A stretch of 64,000 bases of DNA from Whitmania pigra (GCA_021613335.1 JAJTWR010000228.1:97501-161500), one strand, 5' to 3'; counted from the stretch's first letter, positions 31,101 through 52,979 are shown. Made by a program: numbers and translations. The notes: generated by a model from the letters alone, not told the origin.

Positions 31101-34100
31101 CATTACGCTGATAATAGTTCTTTACTTATCATTATTAAGTAGCAACGGTTGCGATAATAAGCAACTAAGTAAGTGGCGACTAACAACACAATATTAGTTA
31201 TAGAAACTCTTGCGAGCTGCAATATGAAATGAATGACGATGAATCGTAAGTAAATCCATCCTCGTGTCACGGACATTCCAAGTACTTATTCAATAAATCC
31301 AGGATATACATATTCATATCCGAAGCAATCATTATCATCATCACCTCTTGTTCTCGAGCCTGCTTCTGTCTCATGACTTCAATTTTAGACTTGTTCTCCT
31401 GGTCGAGACAGAGCTGTAGTTCATCTAGCGACTTCTGGTGAGTCTTTCTAAAGTATACATTAACCACAACCAATCTAGAACTCGTAACGCCAAGCATCAT
31501 TGCACGAATAATGCATTAATATTAAAAACATATTTGCTACAATTAATAATCTTCAATCACCTGAGGCAATCCAATTCAGCGTCTTTCTCGTTGAGTTGTC
31601 TTTCTGTCTCCAACCTCGAGGTATTTGAATCCTGCAGAAGTCTCTGATACTTGTTGAGTTCCTCGTTGTGGCTTGATTCGAGATCATCGATAGTTCCTTG
31701 CATCGTCTCCTTCTCCATCTCGAGTCTCTTCACCATTTTCTCCATCTCCATCGAACGCTTCTTATTCGACGATAGCTGCTCTACCATGTCCTGAAGTTCA
31801 TCTGGATGATTGAACACGTTCATGAAGAGCGTTGTTAATAGAAATGTGGCAGGCAAGAGGTAACTGGTGTTAATTAAGTAACTGATTAGGAAATGAAATA
31901 ATATGCACTAAAACGCTAAACAATTTGTTCGAATCATGTCACATGTTTTATTGAGCAATAAATAATGGACAAACTCGACAGATTCTGATTGTCCTTCGTC
32001 AGTGAGTCATATGAATCCTTCAACTCTTCAATCTCTCCCCTGATCCTGCAGTTCTCAGTCACTTGGGTCTTCAGGTCCTTTTTGATCTCCTCGAGTTGTG
32101 CTTCCAAGTCTCCTTCTCTTGCCTTCCAATCGCCCGTGTACTTCTCCTGCTGCTTCTGCTTCTTCTCCAACGCTGCTGCCTGGTTTAGGCGCTGATTGGT
32201 GAAAATGAAAGAAATAGCTTAGATACCGATGCAAAAGATATACAAAAATAAAACTATATTGAATAAATTGATAGAAATAATGATCAATGAAAATAATGAA
32301 CATATAATGATATCATTCTTAAAAACGCAATTCTTACCGGTTGTAGCTGAAAGGATTACAACAACAAATATAATAATAATAAAACAAAATTTCAATCCCA
32401 ACATTAACAACACGACTTACCATCTCTAGTTCTACTTTCAGAGTCTCCACCTCAGACTGAAGAGACGCCTTGACTTTCTCCAGCCCTACGCACCTCGACA
32501 ACACATTTTCCAGCTGCCTTTCCAGCTCCGCTATCCTGGAAGCAAGCCTTTTCTTGACCTCTTCGAACTCTACCGATCTCGATCCTTTAGTCTCGATGAT
32601 CTCCAGTTTCTTCCGTACGTTGGCCAGCTCGGTGGATAGCTTTCCGGTCTGCTTCCTAGCTTCGGAGTTGTTTTCAAGTTCGACTTCCAGTTTGTCTTCG
32701 AGGTTTTTGATTTGTAAAGTCAACCGACGGTTCTCCTCGTAAACTCGCGTCGACTGCTTCATCATGTCTTCCATGGCAGCACGTGCGTCATCCAGTTGCT
32801 GGGTCAGCGACTGGCGGACTTTGACAACCTTATCGGCCTGTCAGAAGATCAAAAGTGAGCGAGCCATTGTCAAGTAAATTGTTTCATCATTACATCAATT
32901 GGACAACAACCTTTTGCTTGATATTAAAAATTCTATTTAATAAGTTTATCCTCTACTAAGCATCACTATCATATCTATCATGATGAATGTAAACGAACAT
33001 GCCTGATTCAAGTTTGACGATATTTGGTTGTTGAGCTCTGAGTTGTCTTTGAGCAGTTGATTTTTCACGACAACCAATTCCATAACTTCCTTTTGAGCAG
33101 CCTCAAACTTCCTCCTAAGCTCAGTAACAGTTGTCTCCAGTGATCTGTTCATCTTCTCCAAGTTTGCCTGGATCATGTCATCGACTTATCATTTAAAGGT
33201 GATTAGGAGAATGCACTGATAGATTGATGAATAAGTGATGATGATAGTTGGTAGTGATGGAAACTAAAATACTATCATATAGATGATAACTGATTAGGTG
33301 TTGGTAATGATTGGCAAGACGTTGAAGATGATGATGATGAAACACTTACTTTGACCTTCTCAACATTTTCTAGGTCTAACTGGAATTGATCTTTCTCTCT
33401 CTGTAAAACATGTTTTTCCTTCTCCAGCCTTAAAAATACAAATATATACAAGCATGCAAATAACTACATTGATTTTACTGTTATATCAATTATGTCATAC
33501 TTAATATTATGTTGCTGATAAAATTAACCAAACTAGTTTATACGTGTCAGACCTATGCCTGATCATGTTGAGGTTGTCAATTTGTTCAGTGAGTTCATTC
33601 TGCCCGTCCTGATATTTCTTCTTTAGGTTAATGTTCTGAATCTCGTTGATATTCTGCATTTCTTCCATCTCACGCTGAAGTTTCTCAATCTCCCCATCCC
33701 TCTTCCCCAACTGGTCATTCTGATTTGGTCGATTAATGTAAATGTATGGTTTATATGGATAGTGGATTCACAAAACATTTCTTCTAAATAAGTGAGTTAC
33801 AATGACTCTATACTCTACAAGGTATAACAAAGTCAAATAGGAGCTAATAATAATGAAATGAAGGTATGACTTCTGATGCAGAAGGTAATCTGTTCAGTTA
33901 CGTAAGGATCTTGAGGTAATTACAATTAATGATGAACGACTAAATCAAAAAAAAATAATATCTTACTAGCGCAACTTTTAAATAAAGTGTTTAATAGCAA
34001 TCAAATTACTTATCGCAACGATCCAAACAAATAAAGAGACTCAACTACCAGCAATTTGCGTTGGTAAGTTTCTTCGTCTAGTTTTTCGGATAATTCTTCG

Positions 34101-35326
34101 ACTCGTTGCAGCAATTCTGCCTTGGCTTTCTCTGCCTGGTTTTTTTTTTATAAATAAATTTTCCCATCCGTGCACAAATTAGTTTTGAAGCTTATTGACG
34201 GCAGCATATTAATTTCTCCTTAATGTGAATAGATACTAGACCGCTTATCTTATTCTACGTTAGTTTCTAAGTTGTGAGCTAATTTTTTTCTACAAAAACA
34301 TTATTGGCGTACCTTTGCTCTTCCGACCTTCTCGCACTCCAAATCCTGCTTGAATTCTTCCAATTGAGCCTGCGCGAACAAAGCAGACGATTATATTAAC
34401 GCGGGTGTGTTTTGTAGTTAAATTTTATTATTATTATTATGTAATTAAAAAAAACATCTATTAAATAATGTTTGTAAAACATTAACTTTAAATCCTGAAC
34501 TTTATTTACAAAATTTGAAGTTTGTTTCAGATTTTCGGAAGTCAACATAAACATACTTGATATTGAAAGCTAAAGTCCATTACGTTGAATTTTTTTGCGT
34601 CGTTGTAAAATGTAATTTATTTGGAAGTAATTTTTTACAAACAACTTTATAGTTACACGATGGTAGGCTTTATTACATTTTTTGATACAGTTATTTCCTG
34701 ATGCTATGAAAGGCTTTCTCTTAGGAAGAATGTTTCGAAAACGTTACTTGAAGCTGTTTTTGTGTTTAAATGACGTAAGAAGTTGAAATACGGTATATGG
34801 TAAATTTAATTTGCACGTGTTTGATTAATATTTTTCTTATAATATTTATAAACATTTTTGTTGTAATACATAAAAGAGATAAAATCGAATTTTTTTCTGA
34901 AGAGCTTTCCTGATTTCAGTTATATTACCAGTCCAGAGCTTAATAAATAATTACAAAACATTCGCAACCATCTTTCTATTCTCAGTAAATAGAATATTAA
35001 AAAATTTGTAAAATATTCGGACTAGTCGATGTAGTCGAGGGATGAAGTCTAAATTTACGATAGGGAAGGCTTAGGGAAAGCAGATTAAAATTTAATGACG
35101 TTAAACTTCTTGAGGAATAATTTTATCTTTTTCGATGAATAGCCCACGAGGCATCCGCCATGCGTGACCTTTAAACCGATCAAACCTACATGATGGTTAA
35201 ACATTGATCAACACCAATAGAACTCACTCGTTCGTTTATGTAGGAAAGTTTTGATTCACCGTTCAAGGTCACTCCTGCTATTGAAGTGTAGTCGTCTAAC
35301 TTGAAGAGATTCTTTGTGTAGTCCAT
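28140..35326 (-). CDS. Headless myosin-rod protein, paramyosin/myorod-like
   Basis: Fifteen exons: 35228-35326, 34313-34369, 34049-34135, 33553-33719, 33350-33428, 33003-33167, 32421-32837, 31975-32191, 31561-31801, 31345-31447, 30856-31044, 30369-30530, 29956-30159, 28603-28839, 28140-28292; 859 residues so far, near paramyosin length (about 850-880). After a 33-residue non-helical start (MDYTKNLFKLDDYTSIAG) almost everything is heptad coiled coil. Collinear similarity to the myosin-II rod or paramyosin includes AEKAKAELLQRVEELSEKLDEE, DEASLLASELRKEQE, GGHKVV.QLEERI.ELE, LQQKLRFYKRQV and the end LSNLRSRNTRSSSVAP. No motor domain or IQ motif lies upstream, where about 7 kb has no gene. The likely role is in muscle thick filaments. 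The intron after 33003 has a GC donor (CAG|GCATGT). The true C-terminus is uncertain. Confidence 0.85.
28441..28530 (+). repeat. Interspersed repeat family R1, copy 1
   Basis: Contains GGGAGGGC-AA-GCCCTCCC (a perfect 8-bp hairpin), then CCACAACTTGAGGAAATGAC, a T-run, and GCATCTAGTCTAAGGTC. Other copies in the same orientation are at 49862-49960 (close), 48475-48545 and 59531-59605 (diverged). It lies in a rod-gene intron. Confidence 0.65.
28860..29115. other. GC-rich block inside a rod-gene intron
   Basis: About 250 bp with much higher GC than its surroundings, directly upstream (minus strand) of the exon at 28603-28839. A minus-strand frame stays open across it (HLMMAPVF, TRRSAAPLDRTRL) and on into that exon in the wrong phase. 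No family is recognised. It could be an inserted element or an unused exon. Confidence 0.4.
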
Positions 35327-38300
35327 TTTGGTTCTGCAGTTTGTTGGTTGACAACAACAATGAATAAAAAAATCTTTCGAAATCTCTGAGCCAAAGTCAA
35401 AAATATCTGCTTTTAATTAGTCTAATTTTTCTGGCAGAATAGCGAAATGATTTTTAGTCTATTTTGTGATCTGTCGAATGGTGCGAAAATCTTGGAATTG
35501 GCAGTAATTGAACTCGAGAGCCTCGTTTCTTACGATTGCTTCTCGATTATTGAGTGTCCTTGTAATCCTTGTAATGCGATTTCTTTCTCGTAACGTGGCT
35601 GGCTTTGTCGAAACTCGGTTGCAACAAATCGAAGAAATTCAGTAAAAACTCAGAGGAGTGAGAACAACCAATAGTCTGCTTTTCTAGAAAGGAAACGGAA
35701 AAATTTCCTAACCAGAGTCGACTCTTTACTGCACGTTTGCTCGACTCAAATTGGCGCAGAAGTAAATTTAGAACGATGAAGATGAAGATGAAGATGAAGA
35801 CGGTGAAGAAGAAGATGATGATGGTGGTGAGGAGGAGGAGGAGGAAGAAAAGTTTGTTTGCAAGAATTGCTCTGCTGCTCGGCTGTAAGACGCACGCACG
35901 AGCTTGCACGTGCTGGAGTAAAGCTGGACGATTATGAACTCGAAGAAGATGATGATAGTACTGATATGACCTTGAATCTTGCGTGATCGTTTATTCAATT
36001 CAAAGCTAATATAGAAGCTTAGATGAGTTCTTGGTGATCAGTTATCATGATGATGAAGTGATTGAATTTTTATATGGGTGAGTGAATGAATAAATAACAT
36101 CAATCACCCACCCTACAACGATGATAAGATGATGATGATGGTGATGATGGGAGAAAACAAGTGATGATTCACTACTCTTAGTTTTCTAATCACATTCCAG
36201 AAATTCTTTTGTTTTTATTTTTTTCGTGGCAGAAGAAACAAATCATTGGAAGGTCGATGGATGAAAAAGTTCAAGAAACAAAATGAAATTAAAAAGTATT
36301 TATGAGTCAACCTTGATGGGTCGAATAAGATGATGATGATAATGAGGATGATGATAATGATTGTTATTACGAGGTGATCACCTCGATTTTAGACTTTGAC
36401 CTTTCACCCCTAAACTACTCACCACCTGATCAGACAGAGTTCAGGCCCCTCTCGGTCACCTTGTTGCTCGTGTTTCGCAGCGTGAGTTCGAAACCCGATT
36501 AAGGTAAGAAATCAGAGGCTACCAGTAGGTGGCAGGAGTCTTGAACCGATCCTTTACAAGACTAATTGATATCGATTTCAACGGTACACCTTCTTGAAAA
36601 GAGACATCCCGTGGACTAGGCAGTCCATTATCTGGTCTCTAAATAATAGGCCTCTGTCTATTTCAAGTCCATACCAGTCTCTACTTGGCTTAAATATGTC
36701 TGATCACATGGGACGCACAATGTTCTGGTCCTAGACAATGACTAGGTGGACTTTTTTGTTGTTATTATTCTGAAGTGCTAATAGATAAAAAGGCGCGATG
36801 AAGATTAACGAGGTTCTATTGACAGTCCATGGGTTAATTGTGGAAAATAGGATTTAGAAACTTTTCAGGAATTTCGACTCTTGATCTTTGTATATACTTT
36901 TGCAGGGAACAGAAAATAAATATTCTAAAATACTTACGACGATATAACATCTAATATGGCTTAAATGGCTTAATATAATTGAATGCAATTGAGTCTAATA
37001 ATAACCGAGGTAATATAATATATTTTAATTACAGATTGCATTGTTCAGTCTGTCCTCATGTGTTTGTTGATGTTTGATGATCTTATCTCGTTGCTATGGC
37101 CGCCATTCATGAGAGCTGGTGCCGATATTGCCACAACGATCACAAATTCTACAGCAACTGGAGAACTCAACCGTGCCTTACTACCTTTCATAATTCACAA
37201 TTAGCCCAAAACAAGTTTTAAGCTCGCATTCCATTAACAAAAGTGTGGAAGATAGTCTCAACAACAGCAAGCTACAACACCTATGAAATATGAGCAACAT
37301 GACATCAAATGCTACCACAAAACAATAACAACAACAACAACAATTGCAGGTCTCTGATGCGATCTACAGATGAAGACAATCAAAGATGGTTATCGACAGC
37401 ATTTGCATAGTTAAAAGTTTCGCATCCAATTTCTGTCCATTTCTAAAATAAAGAGATTCTTATCGACTCTTCCAGATTTAAAACATCTTGTGTCAGGATC
37501 GAACAAAAAAGACAGCAACATCACACGGGTAATAGATGCTGACCAATAGACAATGAGCTAAAAATGGCCAGAGGGTTTTCAGAATAACCCCGGTCGTTTA
37601 TGATGCTGGAGGAGTTTTCAATGAGTTTAATTGAAAATTACCAATTTGTGTTTGGATACTTTGACCACAGCATCACAACATTAATTATTAATACTGCAAC
37701 TGACGAGTATGACGATGATGCATTGCTGCTTCCGATGATGACGACTTCGTAAATTTTTATATGTGATTTTAATAAACTATAATTTATAAATTAAAAACGA
37801 ATAAATTTAATTTAAATACATATTGAATTACTGAGTAACTGTTATCAAGATCGTCATCAAACAGGATGACGTCAGCATTAAAAGTGAGAATCAATTTAAC
37901 ATTTCAATGGAGCGTGACATTGCTAACGGAAAAAGTACAAGTTAACCTTTTTACGCCCCAGGGGTAAACCCAGGGGTGACGCTTATACGACCATCGACTA
38001 GCAGGTCGACCATGCCTCCTTATGGTGCTACCTTTCACCACGAACCTATAGGTTATTCAATCAATTGTTATTAATTTATTCGGGTTATTGATTAAGACAC
38101 TGCACTGTTCAATAAGACGATGCATATTACATGAACTGAATAAATTATGATAAATGATTATTTAATAATTAATAAATAATTGTCTATTATTATAATTGAC
38201 ATTCAAGATATCACGAATAACGTTTAGACTTAAAAGGAATGCATCTATCTATTCAGCCAAAAAATGAACGACCTCTCCAAGTTTTCCAGTCACCTGATGC

Positions 38301-39589
38301 GACGTAATGCTTACTTACCTGTATTACCCGCTCCCAGGGAGTGTCCAATGAAACGTGACGGGATGCCTATTGAATTGATTTAGAGCACAATTTAAGGCAT
38401 GAAATCAAGCTGCTATTATGAACAGGTATTGCATAAGCGGTGGATGGAAGATCAAAACAGTGTTAAACATTTGTCTGAAGGAGTTAATTATTAACTATTA
38501 ACTATCCATAGGTTAATAAAGTGAATATCTTTGAACTGATATCAGTGCTTTGAAAAATTACCAGTGAATTACTTTAGGTTATTATATTTTATTATATTTA
38601 TACCACCACCAACATCAACAACAACAACAATAATAATAATAATATATAATATATAATAATATGTAATAATAATATCAATTAATCATCAATTTAGACATTG
38701 CTTTTGTTAGTAAATTTAAAGCTAAGTTTTAAAATATCAAATGGAATTTAAATAATACAAAGAAATACCATTGACATCTTATTATTGGTCTCTAATTGGT
38801 CAACAATTAAGATCTAATAAAAATTTCTAAAAGCCAATAAGCTTTTAGCGTAGGCCAGAGCAACCTATGACAGAGAGGGTAAACGCGATTGGAGCAAGAT
38901 GATTGGTAATTGCTGCATTTCACCAGGAAAGCCACAATTAAAAGAACAGATAGAACAGAGGGATAAGATTAGCCAAGTGACTTGAGTGAGAATTGGGTAA
39001 CCTCCATTAAAGACTGAACGAAAGTTATGTAATGTTGAGTGGATTGCGGTGCAAACGGTTACCTGGAGTGGATCCCTTTTCCGTGGAAAATGGGTATATG
39101 ATTATAGCGATGCTTTTAAAGAGAAATTATGATTGTTGGAAAATGCAGAAAATTTTGATTTTCATTTGCTTTTATATTTTTGGTGGTGTTTTTGCTGATG
39201 TACTTTGTGTGTTTGACACCTAATGTAAAATTGTCCAATTGTTAGTTATTTAGTATTTCTTAATATTGCATAATTTATTGATATTATTGGTCACAACATT
39301 GTTTACATTAGTCCTGTTAGTATTGTTAAATTACCCTTAGTAACAATTATCTATTAAGTAGACCAGCTGCCAAGTGAATACAAAACTAATCATTCACAAA
39401 ACGTCAAAACAATGTTCAAAAAATGCTAACCTGATGATCGAAGCTGATGAGACCACACATGTCAGAAAAATCAAGTTCTCCTTCAAATTATTCCGAAATA
39501 AACACGAACAAGGCATAAGAAATCTTTCAAAATGCTTCTTCTGAAGAAAATAATTTTCTATTATTTCCTAAACTCATGTTCCCACAACA

Positions 39590-39770
39590 GGATTCGAAGC
39601 CGAGATCTTCAATCCATCGTCGTCTCGCCTTGTCATTGGCTTCTATTCAGTGCCAATCAATGACTGCCCATTGAAGCGAGGACAATGGCAGAGGTGGGAC
39701 TTGAACCGTAGTCAGCAAACCGTATCCTAGTTGTCTTATAGATACTAACTGCTTTAGCGCCTTGATTGCA
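39590..39770 (-). repeat. Possible tRNA-derived SINE, different head
   Basis: On the minus strand a box B-perfect GGTTCAAGTCCC (near 39695) follows a tRNA-like stretch containing GCTAAAGCAGTTAGTAT, with a second B-like TTCGAATCC near 39598. Only one copy was seen in the window, so the call is weak. Confidence 0.3.
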
Positions 39771-40146
39771 GTTTTAAAATAAACTTTAAGTATTTGCTGG
39801 AAGTTTTTTGTGTGTTGTAAGCGTTGCTTTTAGCATTTCAGTCGTTGCTGTAACATTCAGTTGCACGAACAGTGGATTTGTAGATCCGTTTTGAAGGTTA
39901 GCTATCACAATGACACTGTTGTGGCAGTTGTTGTTGTTGTTGTTGTTGTTGTCGTCGTCGTCGTCGTCGACAACATGTTGTACTTTCATGGATCTTGAAA
40001 AGAGAGATGTTGTTGTCAGACCGGTAGGTAGAATGAAAGACTGGAATAACTCAACAAGACTGAACTGCAAAGAATAATAACAATTATATTTGTAATTATG
40101 ATATAATGCATTAACATTCATAATAACACCAACATTCAATAATAAA

Positions 40147-40177
<31 letters not shown>

Positions 40178-41421
40178 TTCCTATTAATGCAAGTTAATTA
40201 ATATTTAGTCTTTCCGGCTCCTGTTACAAAACCTATGGCATGACGGTCATCCTTGTGGATGATTGTTTCTCAATCTTTCGTTAAAAACAAACGATTTTCA
40301 AATCAAAATACGAGTCAAACCGTTTCATTGTGGATAACACTAGTCAAGGATTAGACGGACAGTGCCTGGCACGCTGTCTTTCGTGACAACAGCCTTATTT
40401 GACGAGTTTGAGTTTGATAAAAGAGAAACATTTCGATCAGATTAAGATTTGTCGGTGAATCGTTGAAAAATTCTGATGCATGGCTAATGAATCTACATTT
40501 TAAATATATATGTTTTTAAATTTAAATTTCAAACTAACACTTTAAATTTCAATTCCAGTTTAATGATTTCTTTGGTGGCTTTGAAAGTAAATGCAAGAGA
40601 TTGAAAGGACGGTTTCGGATTAGCAAATCGGATTACAGGCAAATTGGATTATTATCGTCGTGGACTTTATTGTCTAATTTAAAAGATTTAACGCGAAATT
40701 TCGGAGGCAAGAGATTCCACAGCTTTTTTTAACCATTACCTCCTACATCTCCCACATATTTGTGCTCGAGCTTGCCTACCCGATGCCTCACTTTTGAGGG
40801 GATCTTCGAACTGGTTTGCATGTCTCCCTATTGATCGAGGTAAATAATAATAACAACAATAATAATTGTAGCAAAAACACATGAGTTATTTTTATCATTA
40901 AAAAATATTTAAACGTCACTAAAATAATATTAAGCTTACATTATTTGACTTTTTAGAAATTAGATAAAGTATAACTTTGAATTGAATTCTGAAATAAACA
41001 GAACATTAAATAAAAATTATTAAATATCATTAGCTATTGATAATTATTAAATATTATTCATAATTTTTAAATAATAAACATCATCCAAGTATTTCACGTT
41101 GCACATCAAGACACAATTAAGTGTCTTGTCATTAAGATAATATTTTTATAATCGTCCATTCCTACTCTTAATGACGTTTCGGTCACTAAATAGACATCCA
41201 TTGATCTGAATTTATTTCTTATGAACTAAATATATTTATTTTGTTGCATACATTTTAAGTATATTTTACAAGTTATATTAATTAACAGATATAAATATAT
41301 ATTAATGATGATAATCTATAATGAAGATAATAATGTTATTATGATATTCGTTTGTAAATTTCCACCTAGATTATCTGGTAAATTTTATCACAGTCTCTTC
41401 ACATAATTAATATAATCAAGA

Positions 41422-41630
<209 letters not shown>

Positions 41631-42570
41631 ATTAAAATATTTTATTGTTTAACAATAATATTAATAATATTCATTACAATATTATAAACTTCAACAATAT
41701 TAATAATATTAAATTGCAATATTACAATGTTCAACAATAATATTTATAACATTCAATATAATAGTATAGCGTTCAACAAACGGAAATAAAAAAAACATAA
41801 CCACGAATAAATAAATTATGCAGTACGTAATATTCAATATTACCTCGCAACCAATTGAATATCAATGGGCGTGTCCTATAAACTGACAAGTTTATAACTG
41901 ACTAACAAGCTCATGTTAGCATCAACAGCTGATACCATCTCAGGAAGATACCTGATGACACAAAAACTTACATTCGAGGTGTCATTTTGTTGCCTAACAA
42001 ATTATTTATGCAACAATTACCATAATTTATTCGAGTCTAACTCTCCGTTTGTGAGAGTCATTCGCTAATGGTCGGCTAACCGGTGGTATTGATAATAACT
42101 GACGTATATATATGTAGATGCATTATATACTTCTATTTTTGAAAAGAGTGGGTCAAAGTTACCCTTTATGAGCAGCTTTTGGGGAGAATCTGTTGTTTTG
42201 TTCAATTGAGGACTGATAAGGTTTGGGATGTGACTTGGTTAAAAGTGAAATTAAATAAGTTTAAAAGTTAATTAATTACTTTAAAAATTCTGTGAATTGA
42301 AAGAATTTTGTAAATAATATTCGTCATTAATGAATTAAATGCATTGCCTTCTTAAAATCTTACTTTGAGTTAAATCAGCCTTTTTTTATATTCACTTGTA
42401 ATTTAGTATTGTATAAATATAAGCTATTCCTATAATTCATCAAAATCATCATTATTAATTAAAATTAATTAACAATAATTAATATTCGTATACCAACAAA
42501 AAATTGCATAAATTATTATCTTATTAACCAATCCAAATATTCTCACCTTACAGAGACTCATTCATGAACC

Positions 42571-49253
<6,683 letters not shown>

Positions 49254-49861
49254 AAAGATGATGATGATTAAACTTTTTTTTAAATGCATTTATTATTGAT
49301 AGTTTATTCGGTAATTTGATAATTAATTAATTTATTTATAATTTATTTATTTATTTATTTATTATTTATTTATTTATTTATTTATTTATTAGTCAAATAC
49401 TGATCCATTAATTAAAGTCAACGAAATGCGGAATATTTGATGGACCATCGTCGTCGTCTTCATCAATAACATCTACAGAAATGCGTATTTGATCATTAAG
49501 TGCCTTGGAAAATAAGCGTTTCCATATTAATCATTACTATCATCGTCGTCGATATCATCTTCGTCATCATTATCACTACCTCAGGCAGCTTCCGTATTTT
49601 GCAAGTCATAATTTGTTCTACAAAATAAAGAGTGAATAAACGACCTTCTGAATTCTTGGAATGAAATCGTCAGTTTTCATGTTTATTAATTTTATTATTA
49701 TTTATAATTAATTATTATAATTATCATTACGTTTATAAGGAAGAAAATTCTCAGATTATGTTATTTATTTGATATTTATTCATAATCACACAAAGCAATC
49801 AATCAGAAACACTTGAACAGAGACAAACAGTTTTAAGAGAAACAGGGAGGAAGTCATTTCA

Positions 49862-49960
49862 GGTTTTTCTAAGGGGAGGTTGTGCGGAAACCCTCGCACA
49901 ACTTGGGGAGATGACCTTTTTATGCATCTGGTCTAAAGTCTGGGGTCGTTCCCCTCATAC
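49862..49960 (+). repeat. Interspersed repeat family R1, copy 3
   Basis: GTTGTGCG and CGCACAAC form a perfect 8-bp hairpin around an 8-base loop, followed by TTGGGGAGATGACC, a T-run and GCATCTGGTCTAAAGTC. It shares most bases with the copy at 28441-28530, but the hairpin stem differs. Confidence 0.65.
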
Positions 49961-51301
49961 CATAAATGACGTTCCTGGAAACAGGTGGGCAATCAAACAT
50001 ATAGAAACGTCGGCAAGCATACAGAAAAGCATAAACGCTGCTGCGGAGATAAGAATCGATCCCCCTAGCCATTGCAAGTGTCCAATACCGTGGACGTCGC
50101 ATTAAAATGGAGTCCAAAAGATAAGATCGTTACTTCTCACACCATCCGTGCTGGTGATGCATTGTCTTCCTCAAACGATCCACCTGTGATCTGCCCTCTC
50201 CTGCCCATAATTCACCTTCTTCTACTCATAATTCACCTGCTCCTACCCTTAATTGATCCACATTCGCTCACCCAATCCAGGAAAGTCTTTATTGGCATAC
50301 GCAAAGTGATGTGGTTGTGGTTATTTAGCTATATTATTGCTAGAATTTCCGTCCAATCATCAATCACTCGGACATTTATGTCATGTCAGGTTTTGATAAA
50401 ATTCAACTAATTTTTCACTAAATTAATTTGTATACAAGTTTCAATAATAGTAACTATTGTAATAATTGATACATAATTGATTGCTAAAATTAAATGTTAA
50501 TTAATAATTAATTTTAAATAATTTATATCGTAAGTACATCACAAGGCATATTTAGGATAGTTTGGTTTTGTTATCGGTTTGACAGGATAAGATCTATCGC
50601 TATAATCAACATGAGTAATTACAATAGATTTTCAAATATTTCTTGAAAAAAATTTCTTTGATTGTTGTAATTACGAATTTATAATTACTTATTTGATAGA
50701 ATTTCATTCGGACGAATGGATTTAGCAGTGGATGAGTGGATGGATGAGTAAATAATGTGGGCATCTCTAATAAATAATAAAACATTTATATAATTTTAAA
50801 TAATAATAATAAAAATTAACAAAAATAATAATTGTAAATATCATTCTTAATCAAGAATTCATATCGGAACTTCACTTCATTAAGAACACTGTCCAATTTA
50901 TGACTCTAATTATTAAATAAATAGACGATATTAATTTAATGTAATGATTATTTACTATTGGTATTAAATCATCAATAAATTAATTTATGAGCATACGAAT
51001 ACATGTAATTAAATTATAACAAGCAGGCCAGCCCGATGTTGACAGGCCAGTAATACCAGTAATGTCATGGCATATCAGTGCCTCAAAATGATCCTCTTAT
51101 CTCTTCATCTACCCACAAGGTGCCAATTAAGGTTCAATCGTTCAGACAAAGTGGCGCCCAGCAGGGGGTTAAATTTGAGAACCTCGTATTGCCCTCAGTG
51201 ACCTCATAGGTCATGATTTACATGCCTCTTAATGGAAATGTGTTACACCAAAAAAATATCATTCCGAGCAATTATGTATTAGCGGAGGTTGATAGTCAAA
51301 G

Positions 51302-51447
<146 letters not shown>

Positions 51448-52934
51448 AATATTAATAATATGCACGTATTTTAATAATTATATTGGTTATGATGGTAACT
51501 TGAATTAAAAGAGAGAGCATCACGAGCTACAGAAATAATGAAATCGTCGCTTCAAGTGCTACCGGTGCTAGCTGCCGTACCTGCCGACGCGTCACGCACG
51601 ACCCAACACGAGCGAAAACGTGTCAGGCTCGGCGGAACCTCTTTCCCGGTCCCCGTAGTTTATCTCTGGCAGGATCTTCATTCATTTCTCTCCTGATGTA
51701 CTTTGGATTCTTATTGGATTATATTGGCTTCGTATAAGCGGTTCTCAACCTGAGACACTAATAATTTAATTATTCTTTTACGATTTAAAAAAAACAAACA
51801 TGTTTTGATAAACTATATCCTTAACCCTAAGCATAAATATGATATTTTATATTAGTACAGGCTATTTTAAGTACATCGCAATAATTATGCCAGCCTTATG
51901 ATGGACGGCACCTTAACAGTTCAATGTAAATAATGTGTTGAAATAAGTTTGTTGAAAATAAAACTCACATATTTCTGAACTTGATTTTGTTGAGGTAAAT
52001 GATGTTGAATCGGAAAGAAAAATGGAATGAAAAAAACTCTTGCAAGTGCTTGAAGAAATTTCAAAATATTTTCTTATTTACCTAATACACTATTTGCTTT
52101 TGCGAGAAGTTAACAGTTAAAATTGAAGTGATTCCGGAGAATGCACAATAGGAGTTCGTTGAACGAGCGACATAGCGAACAATATTTAGAAGTCAAAGAT
52201 ACAACAGCAACAATAAAGTTAACTGAGTGAAAGGTAGCTCAATTAATTTTATTGTTGGAGATCGCCAAAGCATGACAAGTGTTGCCGGGGTCGCATCATC
52301 ATAAAGGTCAAGAATCGCTAGTGAGTGAGATCAGGGACCAGTGGTGAAGAGTGTGGTTAGTATGGGCATCCATATCTTCAACCTCTTAAATTGATCAATC
52401 AATCAATCATTCAATACAATGCATGAGTAATGGATACGTATTGAGAGAATTAATGTAACAATGCTAACAATTCTAAAAACAAGAGCATATAAACTTGGAC
52501 ATAATCATATCATATCACGGATTATGATGATATTGATGACGAAGAAATAAAAAAAAATGCTCAAAATACTTTGAGCCACACTGGACTCGGTGGGGAACCA
52601 GAGCAGAGCTCTTGGTCAATGGCAACGGCATTGCTACCGCTCTGTCATTATCGCTTTACCAGTGCCTACCACCTAAGGCGCACCTCCATTAACTTACATT
52701 GATTGACCAATTGAATGATCTATTGATTTATCCATCGATTGACCTATTTATTGATCCGTAGCAGCGGCATATCATCTGGAGAAGGTTGCATTAGTGTCCA
52801 CAATTTCAGCCGACATAATAATACAGTAGTTAAATTTGTTGTTAATTAATCGCTGTTAAATTTATATAGCGCATGAAAATGTACTGAGCAAATATTTATA
52901 TAGTGCTCATTCGCAGCTCCCACGGCTTTCCAAA

Positions 52935-52979
52935 GCATCGTTTGTAATTGTAATTAATTTATATCGCGCCATATGCATA
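52935..52979 (-). mobile_element. 5'-truncated SINE tail
   Basis: TTTGTAATTGTAA and GCGCCATATGCA match the tail of the SINE copy at 61091-61280. The tRNA-derived head is missing, as in a 5'-truncated insertion. It joins directly to the 45-bp repeat copy at 52979-53023. Confidence 0.5.

Noticed and set aside
35547..35998. Ser-, Phe- and Lys-rich frames on both strands
   Set aside because: They arise from a GATGAA/GAG purine tract with no family resemblance.
51545..51665. GC-rich stretch as a structural RNA gene
   Set aside because: It does not match tRNA, 5S, U1-U6 or 7SL signatures that I can recognise.
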